A stretch of 55,173 nt of DNA from assembly GCF_009737085.1 (NCBI RefSeq), contig NZ_WOVL01000033.1, positions 1 to 55,173 on the forward strand, written 5' to 3'. A program made the translations under genes and the position numbers. The notes beneath the pieces are model-generated. The model did no database searches. It was not told where the DNA came from and worked only from the letters and a program-made list of their open reading frames with translations. Positions within the stretch are counted from its first letter, which is position 1. Each line of letters starts with the position of its first letter. Shown in pieces: positions 41,791 to 50,972 of this stretch. The DNA is from Paenibacillus sp. NEAU-GSW1. Lineage in GTDB: Bacteria; Bacillota; Bacilli; Paenibacillales; Paenibacillaceae.

Positions 41791-44700
41791 TTAGATCGGA
41801 CCAAGATTGACCAGCTTAACATCCGAGATCGTTATGACGGTATTGCCGGCATTGCCGCCTGCAATATTGCCCATGTCGAAGACAATACGTGAATTTGTAT
41901 TGCTATCCGCTGTCACATCAAAGGCAAAGGTGAACGTCTGCTCCTCTGTCGTCAGATCGACTTGTTGGCCATAATAACCATGCCACTCGTAGCCCGCCGG
42001 TACATCTACCCAGCCAATGCCAAGACCTAGCTTTCTAGTGGTACCCGCTTTCGCTGTAAACGTAATTTCATATTTATGGCCCTGCTGAATGGAGAAGCCT
42101 TCCTGAATCACTTGCCGATCCCATGCGTTGGTGCCTACCGAGCCGATTGAAGCCTCAAGCCCTCCATTGTTTGCAGCGATAGAAAGCTCGCTTGGTGCTG
42201 GCGAATAAGAGAACCATCCGTTTGTTCCGTTCGTAAAATCACCGTTCTGCAGCAGGTTCACGTTAATCGGCTGTCCGCCACTTTCGGCAGAAGCATTCAC
42301 CTCGTACAATCTGACGCGATCGATGGCAACCGTATGCTGTCCCTCATCTACAGCAGAATTGCCCAACCCAAACACCAGCACTGAGGAAGGATCGGTATCT
42401 GCTGTCATGGTGAACGAGTACGCATAATGTTCCCGGTCACTCGTCAGCTCCGCTGTGTCCTCCAAATATTTGGTGAAATCCCCGCTGCTCTGGGATACAA
42501 CAACCTGAACTGTTTTCGGACTTGACGCGGATGCGTCAAACTCCAATCTGTACGATTTGCCTTTTTCGATATTCACATTGCTTTGCTGAACCGTATAGTC
42601 CCACCAGTTCGCGCTTGTTCCCGGCAGCTCTGCAATAAGTTCGCCTTCGTTGGAGCGGGTCATCGAAGCCGGCTCACCAGGGTTCAGGTTCCAACCGTTA
42701 AGATCGTTATCAAAATTTCCATTTACCACTATATTCGGAGATAAATCTATCCAAAGCGTGTTATAGTCATAGCCTTCAAAATCGAGGTAATAGCTGTTTC
42801 CAGTCTCTAGTTGAACCGACTCCAAATAAACCGTCTCGTACTTTTGCCAGCCTTCTGTGCTTCCAAGATCATACGAGGTGTTCGAGATGACGCCGCCCGA
42901 TTCATCCTTCACCTGCAACCGGATTTGCGAATCACTCTGTCCGCTTGCCACTCTTGCGGAAATCGCATATTCCCCCGAACGCTCAACGTTAATCTTGTAT
43001 CTGAGCGTATCTCCTTCATCCATCCAGGCAACATGCTTGCCGCCTTCACTTGAATTCTCGAGCTGCAGACCTTGCATCTCCCAAGCGCTTGCAGCAGGGA
43101 TATGGGTATAGCCATCAAGCGTTATCGGGTTGCCGCGCTTCACTAACCGGACATTATCGACATACACCGTACCTTCCGCGCCTCCGAATAGCAGCTTCAG
43201 TTCCGCCTCTGCTTGATCCGCACCGTCGCCAATGGTGGTCTCTAAAGCATAGGTTTGCATCGTTGTGCCAAGAGAAATCGTCTTCCCGCCTGGGAACATG
43301 ACAGGATGGCTGCTCACTAAATCCACCGTCATATCACGCGTCGTATCAGCCTTCGCATCGAAATAAATGCCGTATCCGCTGTTCTTCTCCAGTACGAGAT
43401 CCGGCTGGGAGACGGATATGGACTCGGCACTTGTCCCGCCGTCAGTCACATCAACAACGAGCTGTCGTTCATATATCGGGAAGGCAAGAAAGTTATTCAC
43501 GCTAAACTGTGCTGCTGCATCTTCTGCAGCCTTTGTTGACCAGAATGCCAGACGATTAGAGCCTTGATCAAAAGTACCGTTATAGATCAGGTTGCCATCC
43601 GGCAATGCCGACCGTTCAACTGTTATATCGGCATCCCCGATCTCTATCAGCTTCACATTGGCAAAATAAGCGCTTGTTTGCGCGTTATTGCCCAGATTGA
43701 ATTCAAATCTAGCATTGTTATCGGTATTCTCCAGCATATCAAACGTATATTCATAAGACGCCCAATCTGTCGTCAGATCACTGTAATGCTCGCCTGAGTA
43801 GTTTTTCCAACTCTTCTCGAACTGGTTCACCTTCGACATTATTGTAATAGGGGCATCCGCTTTGGCATCGTAGGTTACTTTATACTTCTTGCCTTTCTGC
43901 AGATAGACAGGCATCTGGGTCAGCTGCACGGAATAAAGCTGGCTGCCTGCATTCGTGATCGATACTTTGGCTGCTTTCCCTTTATTCTCATCATCCACCA
44001 CAGCGATTTGAGCGGTACCTCCTTCATTCAACAGGAACTTCCAATATTGCGGTACGCCCTCCTCATCCACGGTTTGCGTGAACTGTTCATTATAGAGCAA
44101 ATTACCGTCCGCTTGCGGATTCCGTTGTGGCTCCGGCACAGGCGGTTTACCCGTCACGTCTTCCAAGCTATCCATTTTTTTATATTCATAGACACGGACA
44201 AAATCTACATTCATTTGTTCAGCTGTAAAATCGTCATTCGGCGATCCCGGCCAATCTCCGCCTACAGCCAAATTCAGGATCAGGTAGAACGGTCTGTCGA
44301 ATGGCGCAGGATACGTATAATATTCCGGCTGATCTGGCGCCTTTGTCTTCCAGTCTTTCACTTCATGATACAGCTGGCCGTCGACATAGAAACGGATGAC
44401 ACCCGGCAGCCATTCTACCTGAAAATCATGATACTCATCAGCGAAGGTAGCTCCGTCTTGGAGCACATAGCTGCTCTGGTCAGAACCATGCGTCCCATCC
44501 GCTTGCACGCTGTCATAATGAATATTACCATAGATGCGGTTTGCATTGGCTCCGCCGATCAGTTCCATGATGTCAATTTCGCCGGAAGCCGGCCATCCGC
44601 CGTAATGAGCTTCATCGGTCGGCATCATCCATATCGCCGGCCACATGCCTTGCTGAATCGGCAGCTTGGCGCGTACTACCACTTTGCCGTACGTCCAATC

Positions 44701-46062
44701 TCCCTTATTCTGTGTAATAAGCTTCGCCGAAGTATAGTCTTTGCCTCCATATTCTTCCTTTTTCGCTTTAAGGCTGAGTACGCCGCGTTTACCGTCTTTT
44801 TCAATAACTGCATTGTCCGGCTTATAGTATTCCATCTCGTTGTTATAGACAAGACCGGTATCCATGACCGACCATTTGTTAGTATCAATAGATGAGCCAC
44901 TAAATTCATCGTTCCAGACTAGCTTCCAATCCTTATCCGGGATCGTAGTGGATGGAACCGGCTTCTCTGCCGAGGACGATGGCGGGTTTGTTGTTGAATC
45001 TGTCCCGGATACCGAAGGAAGCACAGTACCTGCAGGCACGGATTCGCCATTCACCATAACGTTATCCGCCTCTACCTGTATGGTCTCAGCATCACTGTCG
45101 TCCGAGGATTCGAATTGGGCCGGCTGAAGAATATAGAGTTTACCCGCATGAGTTCGATTCCGGAATACGACACGGACCGGGCTGACCTGCTTGTTGATCG
45201 AGACATCCTTAAGCTGCGAGTTATCAAAAACAATAGAATGGATTCCGCCGCCTTTAATAACGGTACTGCCGTTCACAGTTACACCGTCCAGTGTTACATC
45301 TCCTTCTCCGATCCCTTCGGTAAGAAGCAAGCTGCCGTTAACTTTTGTACTGTTAACCGTAACTCCTGTAGTTCGGATAATGAGATTGCCGTCTACCTGA
45401 GACGCATTGTATTCACCTGGTTCTGTAATCAAATCGCCGATCATGCCAGACAGAAGAACGGCGGATTCGGCACGGGTAATCGAAGCTTTTGGTTGAAGCA
45501 ACCCGTTATAGCCCTTCATTACCCCTTCACTTGTTAAATATGAAATCGCTTTTTTTGCATAGCTCGAAACAGCAGTATAGTCGTCAAACTGCTTTAATAA
45601 CGCATCGGACTCCGAACCTTTCGAGAGTTCAAATGTCCGATCGAGCATAACCGCCGCATCTTCTCTTGTGATCATGGCATCCGGTTCAAAATGCTGTGTG
45701 TCCACACCTTTTACAATGCCCGAACCACTTGCCCGAGTAACGGCATCATAATACCATTCCCCGGATTGCACATCCGTAAAGCTTGAAGCATTGTGGCCGG
45801 CGAACCCGAATACGCGATCCAGCATCGTAATAAATTCCGCGCGGCTGATCTGCTTCCCGGGTTTAAACTCGCCGCCTTCGTAACCGCTTACAACGCCAAA
45901 CGACGACATGCGGCTTACAGCGGATTCAGCCCAATGCCCTTTCATATCTACAAACGACGGGACTTTTGAAGACTCTGCAGCATGGGTCACCCCGGCTACC
46001 GGAGCAGCAAGAGAAACAAACAGACTGCAGGCAATTAATTGGGACAATCTTTTCTTAAACAT
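41791..46062 (-). CDS. SLH-anchored GH16 beta-glucanase with multiple carbohydrate-binding modules
   Basis: 1423 residues. Signal peptide (1-29, ending VTHAA), three SLH repeats (about 35-215; GYEGGEFKPGKQISRAEFIT, GVDTQHFEPDAMITREDAAV), a short parallel-beta stretch (VDGNLIIRTTGVTVNSTKVN, 223-345), a Ser/Pro linker, then GH16 (about 378-628) with catalytic GEIDIME, E495, D497 and E500. After that: CBM4/9-like modules starting NLLYNEQFTQ and NLIYNGTFDQ, a CBM6-like module (GKHVAWMDEGDTLRYKINVE), and two more CBM4/9-like modules (NIVVNGNFDN, NLLQNGDFTN). It should cut beta-1,3 or mixed-linkage glucans while bound to the cell wall. It has its own terminator. Confidence 0.93.
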   Translation of the reverse strand: MFKKRLSQLIACSLFVSLAAPVAGVTHAAESSKVPSFVDMKGHWAESAVSRMSSFGVVSGYEGGEFKPGKQISRAEFITMLDRVFGFAGHNASSFTDVQSGEWYYDAVTRASGSGIVKGVDTQHFEPDAMITREDAAVMLDRTFELSKGSESDALLKQFDDYTAVSSYAKKAISYLTSEGVMKGYNGLLQPKASITRAESAVLLSGMIGDLITEPGEYNASQVDGNLIIRTTGVTVNSTKVNGSLLLTEGIGEGDVTLDGVTVNGSTVIKGGGIHSIVFDNSQLKDVSINKQVSPVRVVFRNRTHAGKLYILQPAQFESSDDSDAETIQVEADNVMVNGESVPAGTVLPSVSGTDSTTNPPSSSAEKPVPSTTIPDKDWKLVWNDEFSGSSIDTNKWSVMDTGLVYNNEMEYYKPDNAVIEKDGKRGVLSLKAKKEEYGGKDYTSAKLITQNKGDWTYGKVVVRAKLPIQQGMWPAIWMMPTDEAHYGGWPASGEIDIMELIGGANANRIYGNIHYDSVQADGTHGSDQSSYVLQDGATFADEYHDFQVEWLPGVIRFYVDGQLYHEVKDWKTKAPDQPEYYTYPAPFDRPFYLILNLAVGGDWPGSPNDDFTAEQMNVDFVRVYEYKKMDSLEDVTGKPPVPEPQRNPQADGNLLYNEQFTQTVDEEGVPQYWKFLLNEGGTAQIAVVDDENKGKAAKVSITNAGSQLYSVQLTQMPVYLQKGKKYKVTYDAKADAPITIMSKVNQFEKSWKNYSGEHYSDLTTDWASYEYTFDMLENTDNNARFEFNLGNNAQTSAYFANVKLIEIGDADITVERSALPDGNLIYNGTFDQGSNRLAFWSTKAAEDAAAQFSVNNFLAFPIYERQLVVDVTDGGTSAESISVSQPDLVLEKNSGYGIYFDAKADTTRDMTVDLVSSHPVMFPGGKTISLGTTMQTYALETTIGDGADQAEAELKLLFGGAEGTVYVDNVRLVKRGNPITLDGYTHIPAASAWEMQGLQLENSSEGGKHVAWMDEGDTLRYKINVERSGEYAISARVASGQSDSQIRLQVKDESGGVISNTSYDLGSTEGWQKYETVYLESVQLETGNSYYLDFEGYDYNTLWIDLSPNIVVNGNFDNDLNGWNLNPGEPASMTRSNEGELIAELPGTSANWWDYTVQQSNVNIEKGKSYRLEFDASASSPKTVQVVVSQSSGDFTKYLEDTAELTSDREHYAYSFTMTADTDPSSVLVFGLGNSAVDEGQHTVAIDRVRLYEVNASAESGGQPINVNLLQNGDFTNGTNGWFSYSPAPSELSIAANNGGLEASIGSVGTNAWDRQVIQEGFSIQQGHKYEITFTAKAGTTRKLGLGIGWVDVPAGYEWHGYYGQQVDLTTEEQTFTFAFDVTADSNTNSRIVFDMGNIAGGNAGNTVITISDVKLVNLGPI

Positions 46063-46131
46063 CGTATCCTCCTTAGAATTTGGTCAAGATAAAACTGATT
46101 GAGCAGCCCTGTCTTGATACAGCTGTGATAT

Positions 46132-46224
46132 TTATTCCTTACCTGCGCCGACGGCCATCCCTTTAACAAAGAACCGCTAAAGGAATGGATTGACTAACAG
46201 AATTGGAAGTGTACCGATAAAGAT
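46132..46224 (-). pseudogene. 3' end of a sugar ABC-transporter permease
   Basis: Minus-strand reading: FIGTLPILLVNPFL, a TAG stop, then RFFVKGMAVGAGKE and TAA. This is the typical tail of LplC-type permeases (P-x5-YPFLQRFFVKG), with Gln changed to a stop. The rest of the gene is absent. It stands directly upstream of the glucanase, where a permease operon is commonly found. Confidence 0.65.
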
Positions 46225-46667
46225 CTGTTCGGTGTCTTTTCAGATCAATTATTACGGAAGTAGCAGAGGAAGTATATATCACTTTGTAAACATTTATATA
46301 AACATTTTAATGAATATAAGTGAGGGACTGAATCATTACGAGGGAGAAATTATTTCGCGAAACTATGATTTATATTGGAAACCTCAAGTGTAATTTACAT
46401 ACTTATGAAAATGAAAAACAAAGACCAAAGAAAGCTATAATGAACCTGAAGTAAGCGTCAAACCTAGCACACCTTCAACCTCTGAAAGATCCGTGAGAAG
46501 ATATATGCAACCTAGTACTAGGGGTTGCCTTGTGAACAAAAAAGAGAGCGGAATGAACGGCGTGATATAACAAAGACGCGGATGCCCGATATGAGGTAGC
46601 TCTGAGTCCCATTGAATAAAGAACATATGTTTTATATGATGTTAGTATTCATGGAAAGGATGATACT
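46225..46667. other. gene-free stretch
   Basis: Contains AAGTGAGGGACTGAATCATT at 46318-46337, followed by ACGAGGGAG, a near copy of the stretch that ends the IS110 element at 15690. Beyond it a plus-strand frame around 46440-46560 is open (VSVKPSTPSTSERSVRRYMQ) but starts nowhere and matches nothing I know. Confidence 0.35.
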
Positions 46668-47219
46668 ATGCCGAAAATTAAACGCAAAACCCTTGGCTAC
46701 TCAGGCAAAGCATCAACGCTGATTTGCGAGCTACAGGATCTGATGGAAACCCAAAGTGAAGCGACTCTGCGCAAATGGTGTTTGGATTTCGCTGAACACA
46801 AGATTCTGGAAATATTTGAGAAACGTTGCCCTTTCGAAAACCGCCCGCGAAACGCTCTGCAAATGGCTCGCAACTGCCTCAACGGTAGCACAGATTTATT
46901 CGCGGTAAAGGATGTACTCATGAAGGATTGTGATGTCGCTGCCCGAGAATTGAACAGCGACCCCGCCGCTCAAGCAGCGGCACGCGCCATCGGTCAGGCA
47001 ACGTCATCCATCCATATCCTGAACCACACGTTAGAAATGTTTTTTTACGCAGCGGCGGCAATTGCCTTTGACCGTGTTGGATTGAACGCGGAGAAAGACG
47101 TTTACGACAATATCACGGATGAAGTCTGCGCGGACTATACGGCGGACTTGCAAGCGATTGCTATTGTGAACGATGCAAATCCCGCAAAAATTGTATGGAA
47201 AAAATGCCAACAGCGTTGA
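46668..47219 (+). CDS. Imm-5-like putative immunity protein
   Basis: 183 residues, all helical. The opening LGYSGKASTLICELQDLMET, the middle CPFENRPRNALQMARNCL and AAQAAARAIGQATSSIHI match the family of putative immunity proteins known as Imm-5. The cognate toxin is not in the window. ATG at 46668 follows AAAGGATGAT. It is one of the few plus-strand genes here, with no operon partner. Confidence 0.7.
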   Translation: MPKIKRKTLGYSGKASTLICELQDLMETQSEATLRKWCLDFAEHKILEIFEKRCPFENRPRNALQMARNCLNGSTDLFAVKDVLMKDCDVAARELNSDPAAQAAARAIGQATSSIHILNHTLEMFFYAAAAIAFDRVGLNAEKDVYDNITDEVCADYTADLQAIAIVNDANPAKIVWKKCQQR

Positions 47220-47472
47220 GCGAACATAAATCGAATAAGGCAAGCCACGAAAAGGGGCTGATTTTCAGGTCTGTCGGTCATGCGGCAACCTCCTGTTAAT
47301 GAGTTGCCTTCAATTTTCTCATGGATGATTGGGCTGTTGAAGGTGGGCTGGTTTTGACGCTTACGATTCAGTGCTCCGCAACAAAAAAATAAGCTGCCAT
47401 TACAGCAGCTCATTTGGCATTCTTATTATCGATATAAATTGAATTCTCGCTCTCATAGTCTGCGAGTAAAAC

Positions 47473-47979
47473 TCAATTTATCATCCAATTGAATGAATAT
47501 ATAGATATGGCAGCCACATAGACAAAAAGAATTACCCTGATCACAACATCCCAAATAGGAACTTTCCAAGCATTAGTGGCTTCGTCATATGTAAATCCAA
47601 ACTGTCCTACAGCATAAGCATTGAATAGTCCTTTCTTTCGGTGAAACACTGGAACACAATCTTGTACATGACGATATCGGAAATAGGATAATACGGTTAT
47701 ATAGTAGCGCTTTCTTTTATAGGAATACTCTATGCGATTGTGTTTCCCATCCCCTACGATCTTCCCTTGAAGAAAAATTCCATCAACCAGAGTTTTATAC
47801 TGCCCCACCGTTCTAGCTATAAGAAACAAGAATATAACACCGGTAACTATTGAAAAAATAGTCATGCTTGTAAAGGTTGCATATACGCGATAATGGTACT
47901 TTTGATCTACATAACCTCGATCATAATCTTCGAGTGTTTGTGATAACTGCAAAAAGAAAAACAACGCAGATGCTAACAA
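47473..47979 (-). CDS. membrane protein of unknown function, start uncertain
   Basis: From TTG at 47979: a hydrophobic start, a span about 37-56 (MTIFSIVTGVIFLFLIART), a beta-rich soluble part with IEYSYKRKRYYITVLSYFRY, and a last span (145-165). The same frame stays open upstream to 48067 and encodes IGVDPIFRKNSWVVTRIILS before the TTG, which looks like real protein with another membrane segment; but no ATG, GTG or TTG precedes it. Either a rare start (ATT at about 48049) is used or the 5' end is damaged. Confidence 0.55.
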   Translation of the reverse strand: MLASALFFFLQLSQTLEDYDRGYVDQKYHYRVYATFTSMTIFSIVTGVIFLFLIARTVGQYKTLVDGIFLQGKIVGDGKHNRIEYSYKRKRYYITVLSYFRYRHVQDCVPVFHRKKGLFNAYAVGQFGFTYDEATNAWKVPIWDVVIRVILFVYVAAISIYSFNWMIN

Positions 47980-48081
47980 TGGATAAGATAGAATAATCCG
48001 TGTTACAACCCAGCTATTTTTTCTAAAAATAGGATCAACTCCAATCTTGTTAATGTTAACCCAATATTACTACAAACGGTT

Positions 48082-49029
48082 CTATCGAACCGAAAATTCA
48101 ACTTTCTTCATCTTCTTATCTAAAAGTTCCTTTATGTCACTCATCAACTGTATAGATGCCTCGATTTCAGATTTTCTAGTTGAAACACTTTCAATGCTGC
48201 AACCAATGGGTATCCCCTTCTCCAGCCCGAAATCTAATAGCTCTTCAAAGATTTTTCGAGATAGGTGAATTGATTTATCCAGTAAGTCATTCGTGTATTT
48301 CAACTCGTTTTCTAACCATTTCGGGATACTGATCCCCAACCACTTCATAAATTCCAATGTTTTTGTTGATCCGCAAGGTGCAAGATTAAATATTATGGGT
48401 ACCATTTCAATACCGTTGTTTGTACAGTGATAATATAAATCTGACAATAAATTTTTTGACGCCTCCACATTATAAGTTGCCTGGGTGACGAAAAAGTCAC
48501 ATCCTTGTTTGATTTTATTGACAACCCGAATATGCTCATCATTCTTTAATATATGTCTTTCAGGTATAATAACTCCTCCAAAAGTTAAATTGTTATTTAA
48601 CTGTTTGCTTAATGTATAAGCGGATGGTAAATCCAATTTAACCTCTTGCTTACTTGAAGATGCGCCTACGTACACGGAAAATTTATCTCGATTTATGTCA
48701 GCCTTAATCCAATCCTTGAACTGAGTTTCAGTATAGTTGCCGACGCACCGATAAATAATTCTCGGGATTTCCAATTGACTTAAATAATGATCACTATAAG
48801 TAGCAGGGTCAATCGTCGGTAAGTAGGGAAACGTTCTCTCTTGATCAACTCGTTCGGCTTCTTCCTGAACGTCGTAAAGTATTAAGGCATCAATATCAAG
48901 TTCTTTCAGTCTGTCTATCTGTAATTGTGCAATTTCCGCAATCCTTTCCGGACTGTTAGCTGCCTTTGGCGGTGTCATACCGTAAGTTAAAATACCAGAC
49001 TTTTTATTCAATATTTTTTGTTTAAACAT
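48082..49029 (-). CDS. methylenetetrahydrofolate reductase-like protein
   Basis: 315 residues with a TIM-barrel pattern of MTHFR type: start SGILTYGMTPPKA, strand ends DALILYDVQEEAER and GGVIIPERHI, and KIKQGCDFFVTQATYNVE, which matches the flavin/folate-side motif of MetF (G-DFF-TQ-xY). It lacks part of the FAD contacts I would expect and is not next to methionine genes. It may be a specialised reductase or a related flavin protein rather than the housekeeping MetF. Confidence 0.7.
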   Translation of the reverse strand: MFKQKILNKKSGILTYGMTPPKAANSPERIAEIAQLQIDRLKELDIDALILYDVQEEAERVDQERTFPYLPTIDPATYSDHYLSQLEIPRIIYRCVGNYTETQFKDWIKADINRDKFSVYVGASSSKQEVKLDLPSAYTLSKQLNNNLTFGGVIIPERHILKNDEHIRVVNKIKQGCDFFVTQATYNVEASKNLLSDLYYHCTNNGIEMVPIIFNLAPCGSTKTLEFMKWLGISIPKWLENELKYTNDLLDKSIHLSRKIFEELLDFGLEKGIPIGCSIESVSTRKSEIEASIQLMSDIKELLDKKMKKVEFSVR

Positions 49030-49220
49030 ACTTCCTACCTCAATTCTTCAAAATGGGAATATCCCGCTAATCGGATACAAATTTCTCTTCTCTTATATCA
49101 AATATATCATTTACCGCTTGATATATAGTAACTTCTATTTACTATACCCAGTTATAGCTTAAATTTATAGCAAAACTTCAAAAATAACCGGTATTTAAAA
49201 TACTTATTGGTAAATTTAAA

Positions 49221-49273
49221 ACCCTAAAAAAGGACCTCATCTCCCACTTTTCGTGGAAAATAAGGTCCTTTAT
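49221..49273 (-). terminator. terminator of the PadR/DUF1048 operon
   Basis: AAAGGACCT and AGGTCCTTT (about 49226-49234 and 49262-49270) enclose a second small stem (TCCCAC, GTGGA). On the minus strand TTTTTTAGGG follows. Confidence 0.75.
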
Positions 49274-49276
49274 GTT

Positions 49277-49591
49277 TCATTTTTTTTTGCCGGCAGATTC
49301 TTGATAGATGTCAGCGTAAGTTTTGGAGTCTTTGATTAGATCGTCGCAGAAAGCCGCTACGTCACTGCCCGTCACTTCAAGCACGCCTTTCCCCAACGCC
49401 GCGCCCTCTTCAAACAGATCGACAATCCCCGAGAGCAGCCCCGTCCCTTCGGTTAGCTCGACAGGACCGACCTTAAAGAAATACTTTTGAATTTCTTTAT
49501 AAACAATCTGATAATCTTGCGGGAGCGCTTTGACACGCGCCACATGCGCTCGCCACTCTTTTTTGCCTTGGATAATATCTTGTATGCTCAT
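49277..49591 (-). CDS. DUF1048 protein
   Basis: 104 residues, small helical protein of the DUF1048 family: MSIQDIIQGKKEWRAHVARV, then LPQDYQIVYKEIQKYFFKVG and VTGSDVAAFCDDLIKD. It is last of the PadR-DUF1048-DUF1048 operon, nine bases after its paralogue. The structure of the family is a helical bundle; function unknown. Confidence 0.9.
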   Translation of the reverse strand: MSIQDIIQGKKEWRAHVARVKALPQDYQIVYKEIQKYFFKVGPVELTEGTGLLSGIVDLFEEGAALGKGVLEVTGSDVAAFCDDLIKDSKTYADIYQESAGKKK

Positions 49592-49600
49592 GTTATCCTC

Positions 49601-49948
49601 CTATTTTTTTAATTTTTTAGCGATATTATTGTTGAGTTGCTTGCGCCATTTGTCGCGAAAAGACTTAGCACCCTCTTCGCCGGCCAGCGCTGAACAGAAG
49701 CCATTAATATCGTCGCCCAAAACTTCATGGACTCTCTGGCCGTCCGCCGCCGTTTCTTCGAGCAGGCCGAGCACTCCGTCAAGAATTGGCATGAGGTTGC
49801 GGCCAGTGAAATCGGAATGCGGCCAAAGATTGGCATTAATTTTTTCCCATGCCGCTTGATAATCAGCCGGCAGCTTTTTGGCTCGCGAATCAAACGCTTT
49901 GAATGCTTTAGTCATGTCGCTGCCGGTGATTTTTTCCCAAAAATTCAT
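49601..49948 (-). CDS. DUF1048 protein
   Basis: 115 residues, paralogue of the next gene: LPADYQAAWEKINANLWPHS, then LGLLEETAADGQRVHEVLGD and DINGFCSALAGEE. Its ATG overlaps the PadR stop by four bases, so PadR and this gene are coupled. Tandem DUF1048 genes behind PadR are a recurrent arrangement in Bacilli. Confidence 0.9.
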   Translation of the reverse strand: MNFWEKITGSDMTKAFKAFDSRAKKLPADYQAAWEKINANLWPHSDFTGRNLMPILDGVLGLLEETAADGQRVHEVLGDDINGFCSALAGEEGAKSFRDKWRKQLNNNIAKKLKK

Positions 49949-50280
49949 TGTTTTTTCTCCTTTAGCTCGTTAATTTTTGTTGATACGAACTCCCATTTTT
50001 CCCAGAACCTCCGAAGCTCCCTGTGCCCCGCGTCGTTGATCGCGAAAAACTTTCGCGGCGGTCCCATGTCGGAAGGCTTCTTCGTGATCTCCACTAACTT
50101 GTTTTTTTCAAGTCGGACCAAGATGGTGTATACCGTTCCCTCCACAACGTCTGTGAAGCCGAGGGCGTTCAGATGCCGCGTAATTTCGTATCCGTAAGTT
50201 TCTTTGCGGCTTATAATTTCAAGGATGCATCCCTCAAGCACCCCTTTGAGCATTTCTGTTAGGTTTTCCAGCACAATCAC
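49945..50280 (-). CDS. PadR-family transcriptional regulator
   Basis: 111 residues, single winged helix with C-terminal helix: LEGCILEIISRKETYGYEIT and GTVYTILVRLEKNKLVEITK are textbook PadR. It leads a three-gene operon with two DUF1048 genes and is likely to repress its own promoter, where an inverted repeat surrounds the -10. The start is at 50280. Confidence 0.93.
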   Translation of the reverse strand: MIVLENLTEMLKGVLEGCILEIISRKETYGYEITRHLNALGFTDVVEGTVYTILVRLEKNKLVEITKKPSDMGPPRKFFAINDAGHRELRRFWEKWEFVSTKINELKEKKQ

Positions 50281-50319
50281 TCCTCGCTATTCTGCAGCAC
50301 CGGTATTCAGTAATACTAA

Positions 50320-50358
50320 CTACTGCTATAAAGTATCACGCAGTAGGTTGTTTGTCAA
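50320..50358 (-). promoter_or_regulatory. PadR operon promoter with inverted repeat
   Basis: On the minus strand -35 TTGACA (50358-50353) and a weak -10 TACTTT (50335-50330) are 17 bases apart. CTACTGC (50320-50326) and GCAGTAG (50340-50346) are exact inverses on both sides of the -10. Confidence 0.65.
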
Positions 50359-50457
50359 TAGCTTTGCTTGGGCATAATAAAAAGCCACAGTGTATGCGAC
50401 TTTACACAGAGTCTTTCGCTTGGCTTATAGACCACGTTCGGTGGCTCGTTGACTAAT

Positions 50458-50600
50458 TCACCCCGCTCGTCTTGTCGCCATACCCGCCTGTAATGCCGAC
50501 CTCCTGTCCCGCCGCCGGTTCCGTCACCTGGATGCCGCCCTGCGAGGTGGCGACCAGCATGGCAAGCACCCAGAAGTCGAACGCCGACTTCATGATATAC
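50458..50600 (-). pseudogene. GC-rich fragment, possibly an MFS (UMF1-type) transporter
   Basis: A minus-strand frame reads MKSAFDFWVLAMLVATSQGG, which resembles the FWVLA-LVG-xQGGIQA motif of UMF1-type MFS proteins, then departs. The stretch is clearly richer in G and C than its surroundings. It is a fragment. Confidence 0.35.
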
Positions 50601-50627
50601 GCGTAGATACATGCCCGGGAGCAGTGT

Positions 50628-50735
50628 AAATGGATGAAGGATGGGACCATTTTCATTCATACGGCGCGAGGCAGTTTAGTCGATTATGATGCTCTTGAAG
50701 AGGCATTACTCATGATCAAGCGATTCATTATTTAA
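50628..50735 (+). pseudogene. fragment of a D-2-hydroxyacid dehydrogenase
   Basis: A plus-strand frame reads WMKDGTIFIHTARGSLVDYD and ALEEALLMIKRFII before TAA. The MKDG-FI-TARG-LVD-AL pattern is the NAD-binding signature of 2-hydroxyacid dehydrogenases (as in SerA or GhrB). The rest of the gene is missing. From 50736 to 50972 nothing is recognised. Confidence 0.7.
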
Positions 50736-50972
50736 ATTGCCAGACGAAATTTCTATAACCATAAAACCAATAAGAGCCGGTTCCCTTATCGTTCAAATAT
50801 GGTATTTTCCGAGCGGCGAGGCACTTGTCCAGATTTTCCAACAACTTTAGCAATATACATATGTGTATGTTGCGGCATAGGCGGTCTATTCAATATGGAC
50901 GAATCGCCTCTTATGCCAATCACTAATTTGACTTAGAATTACCGTAAAAGATGGAAAAGGCTGTGATTTTCA

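Noticed and set aside
44008..44895. A 295-codon plus-strand frame.
   Set aside because: It lies wholly inside the glucanase gene on the opposite strand and has no protein-like features.
46437..46570. Possible group II intron or transposase remnant.
   Set aside because: No domain V-like structure and no reverse transcriptase or DDE motif could be found.
49530..50197. Plus-strand frames across the DUF1048/PadR genes.
   Set aside because: Fully explained by the opposite-strand genes.
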